From the NCBI RefSeq assembly GCF_963665245.1, contig NZ_OY762269.1, forward strand, positions 2,672,501 through 2,736,500: a DNA stretch of 64,000 bases. Direction: 5' to 3'. A program made the translations under genes and the position numbers. This document shows positions 52,910 through 61,912 of this stretch, piece by piece (position 1 is the first letter of the stretch; the number at the start of each line of letters is the position of its first letter). The stretch is from an uncultured Paludibaculum sp. (lineage in GTDB: Bacteria > Acidobacteriota > Terriglobia > Bryobacterales > Bryobacteraceae). A model generated the notes under the pieces. That model had not been told where the DNA came from. It did no database searches and saw only the letters and a list, made by a program, of their open reading frames with translations.

Positions 52910-54145
52910 ATGAATCGCAGATTATTCCTGAGTGCGGCAGCCGCCGGAACTGCGCCACTCGCCGCGGCCGCCCAGACGCCCACGCGCAAGTCCGGCCTGA
53001 AGATCAAGCGCGTGCTGTACTACGGAACGGGCGGCGACGCGGCGCTGCGGAAAAGTAAGGTGCCCGGCCTGTTCAACCAGAGCACCAACGTCGTGGTGAT
53101 CGAGACCGACGCCGGCCTCACCGGCATTGGCGAAGGCGGCGCCAAGGACACGCTGGAACAGTGCGCGGCGGCCATCATCGGCATGGACCCGTTCCGCATT
53201 CAGGAGATCTGGCAGATTCTGTTCCGGGGTTACTTCTATCCGGCCGGCCGCGAAAAGCTGCACGCCCTGGGCGCCATCGACATGGCGTTGTGGGACCTCA
53301 AAGCCAAGGCGCTGGGCGTTCCGCTGCACCAGTTGCTGGGCGGCCTCACCCGCGAGCATATCGAGTGCTACGCAACGGCCTATCCCTTCAAGAACTCGAC
53401 CAAGGAATCCGCCGCCGCCTGCATCAAGGACGGCTATCGCGCCTACCGCATAGGTCCGGCCGACGGCGCGCCGTACGACCGGTTTGAAATGGTGAACCGC
53501 ACCGCGCAGATGTGCCGCGACGCGCGCGAAGGGGCAGGGAAGGATGGCGGTTGGGCGGTGGACTTCCACACCCGTTTCGACATGAATGACGCCGTGCGCT
53601 TGTCGAGCCTTATCGAAGGGCTGGGCGCCTACTTTGTCGAGGATCTCGTGCGCTCAGAGGATCCGGCCGTATACAAGACGCTGCGCGGTTTGGTGAAGGT
53701 GCCCATCGCGGTGGGCGAGCAGTTCGGCTCCCGCTGGGACATGAACGAGCTGATTGAAGGTCATCTCATCGACTACTGCCGGGCCACGGTGCCCAATGTC
53801 GGCGGCATTACTGAGTTCGTGAAGATCGCGGCGCTGTGCGAGACCCACTATGTGGGCCTGATCCCGCACTTCACGGGCCCCATCTCCGAGGCAGCGCTGG
53901 TTCACCTCTGCGGATCGTTCTCTGGTCCGGCTTTGATGGAGATGATCCCTCGTGTGGCCCAAACCGGGACGCCCTACCTGCCCAAGGCTTTCGATTTCCG
54001 CGATGGCAAGCTGTGGCCCAACGACCGGCCGGGCCTGGGCGTGGAACTCGACACCAAGCAACTCACGCTGCTCACCGAGGTCTCGGAGAAAGCACAGCCG
54101 ACGCCGATCTACCGGCGGCCCGATGGGTCTGTGACGAACTGGTAG
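52910..54145 (+). CDS. Enolase-superfamily (mandelate racemase/MLE-type) enzyme, exported
   Basis: 411 residues with a Tat-like leader (MNRRLFLSAAAAGTAPLAAAAQ). The capping domain is followed by the barrel with metal ligands in WAVDFHTRFD, YFVEDLVRSEDP and IAVGEQFGSRWD, and a late His in LIPHFTGPIS. The KxK motif of mandelate racemase-type proteins is replaced by YRIG, so the chemistry is probably acid-sugar dehydration (mannonate or galactonate dehydratase-like) rather than racemisation. An exported enolase-superfamily enzyme is unusual but known in this lineage. AAGGAG precedes the start. Confidence 0.88.
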   Translation: MNRRLFLSAAAAGTAPLAAAAQTPTRKSGLKIKRVLYYGTGGDAALRKSKVPGLFNQSTNVVVIETDAGLTGIGEGGAKDTLEQCAAAIIGMDPFRIQEIWQILFRGYFYPAGREKLHALGAIDMALWDLKAKALGVPLHQLLGGLTREHIECYATAYPFKNSTKESAAACIKDGYRAYRIGPADGAPYDRFEMVNRTAQMCRDAREGAGKDGGWAVDFHTRFDMNDAVRLSSLIEGLGAYFVEDLVRSEDPAVYKTLRGLVKVPIAVGEQFGSRWDMNELIEGHLIDYCRATVPNVGGITEFVKIAALCETHYVGLIPHFTGPISEAALVHLCGSFSGPALMEMIPRVAQTGTPYLPKAFDFRDGKLWPNDRPGLGVELDTKQLTLLTEVSEKAQPTPIYRRPDGSVTNW

Positions 54146-54209
54146 CTTAAGTACTCACGCTCGGAATTGCGGTGTCGTATTGGCGAAATGGCCATCAGCC
54201 CTCAGCCGT

Positions 54210-54400
54210 CAGCCGTCAGCCACACCAGCCGCGGGCTGATCGCTGAACGCTGCCCCCTGAGGGCTTGTCTGCGCGTGGGTTTCCGTCGACAGCCGTCGGT
54301 CCTCGCCTATCAGCCGCCAGCTACCGCGGCGCGAGCTGATTGCTGATCGCTGATCGCTGATCGCTGATTGCTGAAAGCTTGCCTACGCGTACGTTTCCGT
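54210..54400. repeat. Two imperfect direct copies including the EF-hand gene 3' end
   Basis: Copy 1 (54210-54286, about 77 bases) and copy 2 (54311-54400, about 90 bases) share CAGCCG-CAGC, CGCGG-CTGAT, GCTTG-CT-CGCGT and GTTTCCGT blocks in the same order. Copy 2 ends inside the last codons of the EF-hand gene. Copy 1 retains the equivalent of those codons but has lost the stop. This points to a duplication of the gene end and its downstream DNA. Confidence 0.55.
54335..54376. repeat. GCTGATY heptamer tandem repeat
   Basis: Six adjacent seven-base units: GCTGATT, three GCTGATC, GCTGATT and a degenerate GCTGAAA. The equivalent position in the upstream copy has only about two units (GCTGATC, GCTGAAC), so unit number has changed, as expected from slippage. 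Confidence 0.75.
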
Positions 54401-54907
54401 TGAGGACTCCTGCGTGGAGATCTCCACGGCGTCCGTCTTGGCGTAGTGCTTCATGACGTAGGCGAGCTCCTCCTGCAGCGAGACCGTGCCGTCCTGGTTG
54501 GTGTCCTTCGGATCGTAGTCCGTGCTGGTGGAACTCGCCCCGCTCGCTCCGGCGCCCTTGGCTCCTCCGCCACCGCCGGTCGACTCTCCCCCGCCTGACG
54601 TTTTCGATTTGGCTTCCGCGAGCTTCTGGGCCATGGCGTCCAGGCCGGCTGCGGCGTCTTCCTTGGTAATGTACCCCTTGCCTCCGGAGTCGAGCATCTG
54701 GAACAGCTCGTCGACGCTGAGTTTCTTGCCGCTGCTGTCGGCCTGCGACTTGCCGGATTCCAGCGACTGCGCCAACTCGTCCTTGGTGATCTGCCCGTCC
54801 TTATTCGTGTCGACCTTCTCGAACATCTTGTCGACCACCTTCGACTGCGTCTGTGCGGTGGACGAAGCGTTGAGTGTCGAGGTGAGACTACCGATGGAAC
54901 TGAGCAT
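54383..54907 (-). CDS. EF-hand calcium-binding protein
   Basis: 174 residues without a signal peptide. Two good EF-hand loops lie at 33-44 (DTNKDGQITKDE) and 135-146 (DTNQDGTVSLQE). A degenerate one at 73-84 (DSGGKGYITKED) lacks several ligands. A Gly/Ser-rich linker (about 102-128) separates the pairs. It should bind calcium and change shape; cellular role unknown. It lies 145 bases after the second ADOP permease on the same strand and could be the last gene of that unit. The 3' end is embedded in a duplicated repeat. Confidence 0.85.
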   Translation of the reverse strand: MLSSIGSLTSTLNASSTAQTQSKVVDKMFEKVDTNKDGQITKDELAQSLESGKSQADSSGKKLSVDELFQMLDSGGKGYITKEDAAAGLDAMAQKLAEAKSKTSGGGESTGGGGGAKGAGASGASSTSTDYDPKDTNQDGTVSLQEELAYVMKHYAKTDAVEISTQESSTETYA

Positions 54908-55052
54908 TGGGGTACTTCTTCTTTCCAGGAAGGTCGATCAGGTTATCGAATGGACCTTCTCTGCACTTCTTGTCGACGGCAGCCCTCCGTGTTCGAGACA
55001 ATGTGAGGCGTCCTTTGTTAAGTCTTGTAAAGCCGGGCCCGCCGTCGTCCCC

Positions 55053-57692
55053 TTATTCCGCCCGCAGGCTGGTCACGGGGTTGATCCGCACCGCGCGAAC
55101 CACCGCCGGCAGCGCCGCAGCCAGGGCCGTCCCTACAATCACCACCCAGGGCAGAACCAGCATCGCCGGATCCGTCGCCTTCACCCCATAGAGCAGCGAT
55201 TGAATGGACCGCGCCGCGACCAGACCCAGCACGATGCCCGCCGCCGAGCCCGCCAGTACCATCCGCAAGGACGCTGAGGTCACCAGCCGCCCGATATCGC
55301 CCGCCCGGGCTCCAATCGCCATCCGAATGCCGATCTCCCGCCGCCGCTGCAACACCGAGTAATCCAGTACGCCGTACAGCCCGACGCCGGCTAGCAGCAG
55401 TGCCACCACCGTAAAGAACAGCGCCAGCATCGCCAGCAGCCGTTCCCGCACCGTCTGGGCTTCGATCAGTTCCTGCTGCGTGCGGATGTTGGTGACGCGG
55501 AAATCCGGACGCAGCCGCCGCACCTCGGCGCGTAAGGCTCCCGCCAGCGCAAGGGGCCGGTCGTTCCTGGTGCGCACGAGAAACGACATGCTGCGAATTG
55601 GCATCTGTCCACCCTGTGTGTCCAACTCATGTTGTGGGACGAAGACCAGCGGCAGGGCCGGTCCTCGCAACCCCTTGTAAGGGGTATCGCGGACAATACC
55701 GACTATCTGAAACCGGTCACGGAACTTTAGGAACGTCTGCCCCAAGGCGCGTTCTCCGGGGAAGAATGTCCTCACGAACGTTTCATTGACGATGGCGGAG
55801 CCGGGTGACGTTGCATCCGGCCGGAAATCGGAGCCTTCCAGGATGGAGATCTTCATCGTATCCATCCAGCCCGGTGAAGCCGCCAGGAAGTAGGCGAGCA
55901 CGGAACTCGGCGGCCCGTCATGCACCGATACGAAGTTGTTCCACGACATGCCATCCAGCAGAGGCCAGGAGGACGTAGCCACGGACTCCACCCCCGGCAC
56001 ATCGCGCAATCGCCGAGCCAACTCCTCCCATACCGCCGGCAGTTGGCGTTGCTTCGGCGTGGCGTAGAGAACCATCAGCCGGTCCGGCGCAAAGCCGGTG
56101 GGCCTGTCAGAGAGACGGCGGAAGGTCTCCACGAACAGGCCGGAGACAAACAGGACAACGAAGCAGAATGTCACCTGCAGCGCGATGAGGCCATGCATCA
56201 GCCGCCGCCGCGAGTGCGGATCCGCGCCGCCCTTCAACGCGCTGGCCGGCTTCACGCCTGAAGCGCGCAGGGCTGGCGCAAGTCCGAACAGGCAGGTGAC
56301 CAACAGCGTGAGCCCAAAGGCGAAGGCCAGCACACGCCAGTCGATCGGCATCGCCAGCCGCGCCGGATTGTCCGGCTGGTTGATCCGGCTCACGACAAAT
56401 GGCGCTGCCCAGGCCGAGAACCCCGCACCTGCCGCTGCAGCCGCTAGCGCTATCAGCCCGCTTTCCACCAGCACCAGTTGCACCAGACGTGCGCGGCCCG
56501 CGCCAATCGAGACGCGGAGCGCCATCTCCCGCGCTCGCGCCGCCGCCTGGGCGGTCATCAGATTGGCCACATTCGCGCATGCGATCAACAGCACCAGCAC
56601 TACGAGCACGGCCATCGCGCCCAACGCACGCCGGTATTCCAGTTGGAGCGAAGAGACCCCCGCCCAGGCAGGCCGCAGTTCCACGGTCCGGTCGAGATAG
56701 CGCTGGATATTGGCCTGTGTGATGCCCTGGAACCCTTTGGCCCGGTTCTCCTCAAAGGCGCGAGAAGAGGCGGCCAGCTTTGCCTCCACGGGCCCCAGGG
56801 CCGTGCCCGGTGGGATCCTCACCACTGTGCGGAGCCAGGTCCAACCCTCTTCCTTGGCGCCCGCATGCATCGTGGCCGGCAGGAAGACGCCCGTGACGCT
56901 GCCCGGCTCCGTGCCCGTGAAGGCCTCACCGCTCACACCCACGATTTCGTAAAGCTTCTCGCCAATACGCAACCGTCGACCCACCACGCCCGGATCGCGC
57001 CCGAATCGCCGCGACCAGTAGTCGTAGGAGAGCACGGCGAACGGTTGCGGCCGCGCCATGTTGTCCTCCGCGCCGCTGAACAGCCGGCCCACTGCGGGCT
57101 GCAGTCCGAACGACGGGAACATCCGCCCGGAGACATACTGGACGTTGGCCTTTTCCATCTCCTCATCGGACGAATAGGTGATGTCCATCCGCTCGACGAA
57201 TCCGAGGGCCAGCAGTTCCGTCTGCCCCTGTACCGCATCCGACATCAGCCGGAAGGACGGATAGGCCCACGCGTAGAACACGTCGAATTTGCCGTCGAAG
57301 CCGAAGCCCGTGCGTGTCAACGCGTGCAATTGCTCCGGATGCGCCACCGGCAGAGGGCGCAGCAGCAGCGCGTCGATGATCCGGAACGCGGCCGTACACG
57401 ACCCGATGGCCAAGCCCAGCGACAGGATGGCCGAGGCCGAGGCGATCTTGCGCTTCCTGATCTGCCGCCAGCCCAGCACCGCATCCGCGCGCAGAGAATC
57501 GAGCCACGGCAGCAGGTGGAAATCGCGGCTCTGCTCGCGGAGCCGTAGCGGTGTGCCGAGCGCGCGCCGGGCCTCTGCCTCGTCGCGGCCCTGCTCCATG
57601 GCGTCGGCGATGTGTGACTCCAACTCTTCGTCGATCTCGCGGTTCAACCGGTCTCCCCGGAACACATTCGACAGTCGCGACCAGAACGACAT
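55053..57692 (-). CDS. ADOP-family ABC permease, tandem copy 2
   Basis: 879 residues. The N-terminal permease-prefix helix (MSFWSRLSNVFRGDRLNREIDEELESH) precedes the first membrane helix (IASASAILSLGLAIGSCTAAF). A MacB periplasmic domain, an FtsX block with ACANVANLMTAQAAARAREMALRVSIGAGR and a repeat of the layout follow, ending QRRREIGIRMAIGARAGDI and TSLRAE. It is a close paralogue of the next permease, with identical length and long identical segments. It starts 21 bases after that gene's stop, so the pair is probably one mRNA. Substrate unknown. Confidence 0.92.
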   Translation of the reverse strand: MSFWSRLSNVFRGDRLNREIDEELESHIADAMEQGRDEAEARRALGTPLRLREQSRDFHLLPWLDSLRADAVLGWRQIRKRKIASASAILSLGLAIGSCTAAFRIIDALLLRPLPVAHPEQLHALTRTGFGFDGKFDVFYAWAYPSFRLMSDAVQGQTELLALGFVERMDITYSSDEEMEKANVQYVSGRMFPSFGLQPAVGRLFSGAEDNMARPQPFAVLSYDYWSRRFGRDPGVVGRRLRIGEKLYEIVGVSGEAFTGTEPGSVTGVFLPATMHAGAKEEGWTWLRTVVRIPPGTALGPVEAKLAASSRAFEENRAKGFQGITQANIQRYLDRTVELRPAWAGVSSLQLEYRRALGAMAVLVVLVLLIACANVANLMTAQAAARAREMALRVSIGAGRARLVQLVLVESGLIALAAAAAGAGFSAWAAPFVVSRINQPDNPARLAMPIDWRVLAFAFGLTLLVTCLFGLAPALRASGVKPASALKGGADPHSRRRLMHGLIALQVTFCFVVLFVSGLFVETFRRLSDRPTGFAPDRLMVLYATPKQRQLPAVWEELARRLRDVPGVESVATSSWPLLDGMSWNNFVSVHDGPPSSVLAYFLAASPGWMDTMKISILEGSDFRPDATSPGSAIVNETFVRTFFPGERALGQTFLKFRDRFQIVGIVRDTPYKGLRGPALPLVFVPQHELDTQGGQMPIRSMSFLVRTRNDRPLALAGALRAEVRRLRPDFRVTNIRTQQELIEAQTVRERLLAMLALFFTVVALLLAGVGLYGVLDYSVLQRRREIGIRMAIGARAGDIGRLVTSASLRMVLAGSAAGIVLGLVAARSIQSLLYGVKATDPAMLVLPWVVIVGTALAAALPAVVRAVRINPVTSLRAE

Positions 57693-57713
57693 ACGGTTCC
57701 CCTTCTCGAGTCT

Positions 57714-60353
57714 TTACTCCGCCCGCAGGGTCGTGGCCGGATCGGTCCGGACAGCCCTCACCACTGCCGGTAGAGAGGCCAGCAATGCAGCGGCTAGCAG
57801 CGTGATGGACGGGAACGTCAACACAGGCAGATCGGTGGCCTTCACCTGGTAGAACAGAGATTCGATGTAGCGGGCCGACGCCATGCCCAACGCGAGGCCG
57901 GCCACGGCGCCCAGGGCCACCATCATGTAGATCTCCGACGTGACCCGCACCGCGATGTCGCCTCCACGCGCGCCCAGCGCCATGCGGATGCCGATCTCGC
58001 GCCGCCGCTGCAGCACCGAGTAGTCCAGCACCCCATAGAGCCCGACCCCGGCCAGCAGCAGCGCCACCACTGTGAAGAACAGCGCCAGCATTGCCAGCAG
58101 CCGCTCCTGCAGCGTCTGGCCGTCGAGCAACTCCTGGAACGTGCGGACATTGGTCACCCGGAAATCTGGCCGCGCCCGGGCGAGCTCCGCTCGCAACGCC
58201 GGAGCCAGCGCCAGCGGCGCATCCCCCTTCACCCGCACCAGGAACGACATGCTGCGCACCGGCAGCAACTGGCCGCGCTTGTCGAGCTGATGTTGCGGAA
58301 AAATGGCCAGCGGCGGCGTCGGCGCGCGCAGCCCCTGATACGGCGTGTCCCGGATGATGCCGACAATCTGATACCCTTCGCGGACCCGCCGGAACGTCTG
58401 GCCCAGCGCCCGTTCGCCGGGGAGGAACGTCTTCACGAATGTCTCATTGACGATCGCCGCTCCCGGCGCCGTAGCGTCCGGCCGGAAGTCGGAACCGTCG
58501 AGCAGCGGGATCTTCATCGTCTCCAGCCAGCCCGGCGACACCGCCAGCATGTACGCCAGCACGGTGCTCGGCGGCCCATCGTGAATCGACACGAACCCGT
58601 TCCACCCCATGGCGCCGATCAGCGGCCAACAAGACGTCGCCGCCGACTCCACGCCCGGCAACGCCCGGATCCGTGCGGTCAACTCCTCCCACACCACCGG
58701 AAACTGCGGTTGCTTCGGCGCGACGTCCACCACCAGCAACCCGTCCGGCACAAACCCCATCGGCCGTTCCGACAGCTTGTGGAATGTCTCCACGAACAGC
58801 CCGGAGACAAACAGCACCACGAAGCAGAACGTCACCTGCGCAGCAATCAGCCCGTGCATCAGCCGCCTCCGCGAGTGCGGATCCGTGCCACCCTTCAGCG
58901 CGTTGGCTGGTTTCACCCCAGACGCCCGCAGCGCCGGCGCCAGCCCGAACAGACCAGCCACCACCAGCGTCAACGCGAAGGCGAACGCCGTCACCCGCCA
59001 GTCCACCGGCATCACCAGCCGCGCCGGATCGTCCGGCATGTTGATGTGGGCCACCACAAACGGCGCCGCCCAGGCCGCGAACACGCCGCCCGCTGCCGCG
59101 GCCAGCAGCGCCATGAGTCCGCTCTCCACCAGCACCAGTTGCACCAGTCGGCCGCGCCCGGCGCCGATGGAGACCCGCAGCGCCATTTCCCGTGCTCGCG
59201 CCGCCGCCTGCGCCGACAGCAGATTCGCCACATTCGCGCACGCGATCAGCAGCACCAGCGCCACCAGCACGGCGATTGCCTGCAACGCGCGCCGGTACTC
59301 CTTCTGCAGCGACGAAACGCCGGCCCACGCCGGCTTCATCTCCACCTTCTGGTCGAGATACCGCTGGATGTTCTCCTGCGTAATGCCCTCGAATCTCTTC
59401 GCGCGGTTCTCCTCGAACGCTCGCGACACCGCCGCCACCCGGGCCAGAATCGGCTCCGGCGCCGTGGCGGGCGGAATGCGCGCCAGTGTCCGCATCCAGG
59501 TCCAGCCCTCTTCGCGCGCGCCGATATGCATCGTCGTTGGAAGGAAGATCCCCGTCACCGAGCCCGGCTCGGTCCCGGTGAAACCCTCTCCCGACACACC
59601 CACAATCTCGAACACCTTCGCCCCGATCCGCACCTTCCGGCCCACCACACGGGGGTCCGCTCCGAAGCGCCGCGCCCAGTAGTCGTACGACAGCACCGCA
59701 TAGGGCGGTGGATGCGAAAGATCGTCCTCGGCGCCGCTGAACAGGCGGCCCACCGCGGGCCGCAGCCCGAACGACGGGAACATCCGCCCGGAGACATACT
59801 GCACGTTGGCTTTCTCGATGTCATCCTCAGATCCAAAGGTCACATCGACCCGTTCGATATGGCCCAGCGCCAGCAACTCCGCCTGCCCGCGCACCGCCTC
59901 CGCGATCAGTCGGAATGCCGGATACGACCAGGAGTCGTAGGTCTCCACCTTGCCCGTGAAAACGAAGCCGGTGCGCTGCAGCGCGTAGAGCTCCTCTGGA
60001 TGCGCCACCGGCAGCGGCCGCAGCAGCAGCGCGTCGATAATCCGGAACGCCGCCGTACACGACCCGATGGCCAAACCCAGTGACAGAATCGCTGCCGCGG
60101 AAGCGACCTTGCGCTTGCGGATGTGCCGCCAGCCCAGCACGGCGTCGGCCCGCAGCGAGTCGAGCCATGGCAACAGCCGCAGATCGCGGCTTGCCTCCCG
60201 ATGCAACAGTGCTGAGCCCAGGGCCTGGCGTGCCTCGTCGGGACGCCGCCCCTCCTCCACCGCTTCCGCGATGTGCGACTCCAATTCCTCGTCCAACTCG
60301 CGGTTCAGCCGCTCACCGCGAAACACATTGCCAATGCGCGTCCAGATCGACAT
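57714..60353 (-). CDS. ADOP-family ABC permease, tandem copy 1
   Basis: 879 residues, with the same domain order as its neighbour: prefix helix (MSIWTRIGNVFRGERLNRELDEELESH), membrane helix, periplasmic domain, FtsX block, and the second half ending TTLRAE. Stretches such as SCTAAFRIIDALLLRPLPVAHPE and KANVQYVSGRMFPSFGL are identical in both, which marks a tandem duplication with later divergence mainly in the periplasmic loops. It is the first gene of the unit; a promoter-like region with an inverted repeat lies upstream at 60376-60420. Confidence 0.92.
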   Translation of the reverse strand: MSIWTRIGNVFRGERLNRELDEELESHIAEAVEEGRRPDEARQALGSALLHREASRDLRLLPWLDSLRADAVLGWRHIRKRKVASAAAILSLGLAIGSCTAAFRIIDALLLRPLPVAHPEELYALQRTGFVFTGKVETYDSWSYPAFRLIAEAVRGQAELLALGHIERVDVTFGSEDDIEKANVQYVSGRMFPSFGLRPAVGRLFSGAEDDLSHPPPYAVLSYDYWARRFGADPRVVGRKVRIGAKVFEIVGVSGEGFTGTEPGSVTGIFLPTTMHIGAREEGWTWMRTLARIPPATAPEPILARVAAVSRAFEENRAKRFEGITQENIQRYLDQKVEMKPAWAGVSSLQKEYRRALQAIAVLVALVLLIACANVANLLSAQAAARAREMALRVSIGAGRGRLVQLVLVESGLMALLAAAAGGVFAAWAAPFVVAHINMPDDPARLVMPVDWRVTAFAFALTLVVAGLFGLAPALRASGVKPANALKGGTDPHSRRRLMHGLIAAQVTFCFVVLFVSGLFVETFHKLSERPMGFVPDGLLVVDVAPKQPQFPVVWEELTARIRALPGVESAATSCWPLIGAMGWNGFVSIHDGPPSTVLAYMLAVSPGWLETMKIPLLDGSDFRPDATAPGAAIVNETFVKTFLPGERALGQTFRRVREGYQIVGIIRDTPYQGLRAPTPPLAIFPQHQLDKRGQLLPVRSMSFLVRVKGDAPLALAPALRAELARARPDFRVTNVRTFQELLDGQTLQERLLAMLALFFTVVALLLAGVGLYGVLDYSVLQRRREIGIRMALGARGGDIAVRVTSEIYMMVALGAVAGLALGMASARYIESLFYQVKATDLPVLTFPSITLLAAALLASLPAVVRAVRTDPATTLRAE

Positions 60354-60375
60354 GCCGGATTACCTCGCCCATATG

Positions 60376-60420
60376 CTCAGATGTCCTAGTATATAGCTGT
60401 CTGAGTAATATGGCTGTAAA
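60376..60420 (-). promoter_or_regulatory. Putative promoter and operator of the tandem ADOP genes
   Basis: On the minus strand TTTACA (60420-60415) could be a -35, with TATATA (60395-60390) as -10 at 19-base spacing. The -10 lies inside an inverted repeat CTCAGA (60376-60381)/TCTGAG (60400-60405). AGTATATAG (60388-60396, plus strand) resembles AGTAGTTAG at the PadR gene start, which hints at PadR control. Confidence 0.4.
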
Positions 60421-60496
60421 TTGATGGCCGGTGCACCAGCCAATCGCGTCGATTCACTCTATCCTCCCCGTGTGGCCGCCTGACGTGATAGAAGTG

Positions 60497-61108
60497 ATGA
60501 CAATGCCTGCAAGGTTCTACTGGTTCGGCGAACAGCCACTGACCCCATGGGGCGACTACGGCCATATTCTTCAGCATGGTATGACGAGCCACCTCCTGCG
60601 CGTTGAGGGTTTGCTGTGCCTCGAGAGAACGGGTCCCTACATGCCGCCGATCACCTTTCCCGGTATCGGCGATGTCGTGCTCACTTCCGGGGGGAAGGCG
60701 CAGTTGGAGGCATCAGGATTGAGTGGATTCACGTTCAGGCCGGTCCGCAAGACGAGGATTGTCGAGCTGCCTTGGCAGGATTGGGACCTGTCTACCGGCG
60801 ACCCTCCGGAGCTTCCGGAGTCCGGCGAACCTGAGGACTATATTCTCGAACGTCAACCGGACGCTCGACTCTCAGACGAGATGGGGGACGTCTGGGAGCT
60901 CGTTGTTCCGGTCACGGCGAACATCGGGCGGCCGACTAGAGTCGTGCGGTCCTTTCATGAGCTGTATGTGGAACTCGACTCATGGAATGGGGCGGACATA
61001 TTCCGCGCAGATGGCTATGGAGGCGTCCTGGTGGTGGAAGGGGCCAAGGATCGGCTCGATGAGCTCTTCGGCGGCTACGTGGCCTTCGAGGAGTTCGCCA
61101 GCAGGTAG
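60497..61108 (+). CDS. Orphan protein resembling immunity proteins of the double-CxxCG group
   Basis: 203 residues from the ATG at 60497; the frame is open back to a GTG at 60431 but without a ribosome site. It starts with MTMPARFYWFG, is acidic, and has no signal or membrane helix. The C-terminal block (GADIFRADGYGGVLVVEGAKDRL) and the early HLLRVEGLLCLERTGP segment resemble the layout of myxobacterial double-CxxCG/Imm11-like immunity proteins. The paired cysteines are absent. Family assignment is tentative. No toxin gene is next to it. Confidence 0.5.
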   Translation: MTMPARFYWFGEQPLTPWGDYGHILQHGMTSHLLRVEGLLCLERTGPYMPPITFPGIGDVVLTSGGKAQLEASGLSGFTFRPVRKTRIVELPWQDWDLSTGDPPELPESGEPEDYILERQPDARLSDEMGDVWELVVPVTANIGRPTRVVRSFHELYVELDSWNGADIFRADGYGGVLVVEGAKDRLDELFGGYVAFEEFASR

Positions 61109-61153
61109 AGCTTGGAGTCCACTGCGATTCGTCGACCAGAGGTTCGAGTCCGC

Positions 61154-61801
61154 CTATTTGGGCGCTCGCGACCCGCTCACCGCCGTGGCCAGACCGAGCC
61201 CAATGTACACCGACCCCGACACATACCGCTGGTGCCGCAGGAACGCCGGGTTCCCCCGCAACCACCCCGAGGCCGTGCCCGCCGTGAACGCCCACAGGCA
61301 GTCGCTCACAAAACCCATGCAGGCGAACAGCAGTCCCAGCGCCAGCAACTGCGGCATCACCGGGCCACGTGCCGGACTCACAAATTGCGGCAGGAACGAG
61401 AAGAAGAACAGCGCCGACTTCGGGTTCAGCAACTGCACGACCACCCCCTGCGCGTAGATCCGGCGCAGGCTCGATGGTGCGGCGTGGCCCACGGTGCCCG
61501 CGACGGGTTTTTCCCGCAGTTTTCGGATGCCCAGGTAGATCAGGTACGCGGCGCCCGCATACTTCACGACGGAGTAGGCCATGGCGGACGAGACGAGCAG
61601 AGCGGAGAGTCCGAAGGTCGCGGCCAGTACATGTACCAGGCCGCCCGTCGAAATACCCGCGCACGACGCGAAGCCCGCACGGCGGCCCTGGTCCACACTG
61701 CGGGCGACAATATACAGCACGGCCGGTCCTGGAATCACCAGCAGTACGACAGCGGCGGTGACGAAGATCAACAGCTCTGCGGGCGGAGGCAGCAGTTGCA
61801 T
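61154..61801 (-). CDS. LysE/RhtB-family amino-acid exporter
   Basis: 215 residues from the ATG at 61801, which has AAGGA six bases upstream and opens MQLLPPPAELLIFV. Six membrane helices are predicted. The family hallmark PGPAVLYIVARSVDQGRRAGFASCAGISTGGLVHVLAA lies in the first third, and LLNPKSALFFFSFLPQFV in the middle. Such exporters pump amino acids or their analogues out of the cytoplasm. It is divergent from the PadR gene across 110 bases. Confidence 0.93.
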   Translation of the reverse strand: MQLLPPPAELLIFVTAAVVLLVIPGPAVLYIVARSVDQGRRAGFASCAGISTGGLVHVLAATFGLSALLVSSAMAYSVVKYAGAAYLIYLGIRKLREKPVAGTVGHAAPSSLRRIYAQGVVVQLLNPKSALFFFSFLPQFVSPARGPVMPQLLALGLLFACMGFVSDCLWAFTAGTASGWLRGNPAFLRHQRYVSGSVYIGLGLATAVSGSRAPK

Positions 61802-61899
61802 GGCGATCCTTCTATTGTTGACCAATTCGCACGATAATCGTCCGCTGTAACAACATGCACCGGCCGCTTGACGAAGCCCGGCAGTCGGCGCAGAATACC

Positions 61900-61912
61900 A
61901 GTAGTTAGACTA
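61900..61912 (+). promoter_or_regulatory. Palindrome at the PadR start, possible autoregulatory site
   Basis: TAGT-TAG-ACTA (61902-61912) is a short inverted repeat touching the PadR start codon. No ribosome site precedes the ATG at 61912, so the mRNA may be leaderless. PadR proteins commonly bind their own promoters; binding here is inferred. Confidence 0.35.

Noticed and set aside
54335..54376. Possible CRISPR-like repeat
   Set aside because: Units are seven bases and directly adjacent with no spacers, so this is a simple tandem repeat.
58290..60083. 597-codon open frame on the plus strand
   Set aside because: It is antisense to a family-matched ADOP permease, and its product is Arg/His/Gln-rich low-complexity sequence.
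61117..61158. tRNA-like 3' segment (GGTTCGAGTCC)
   Set aside because: The T-arm stem has mismatches, and no acceptor or anticodon stems can be formed around it. At most it is a chance match or a decayed fragment.
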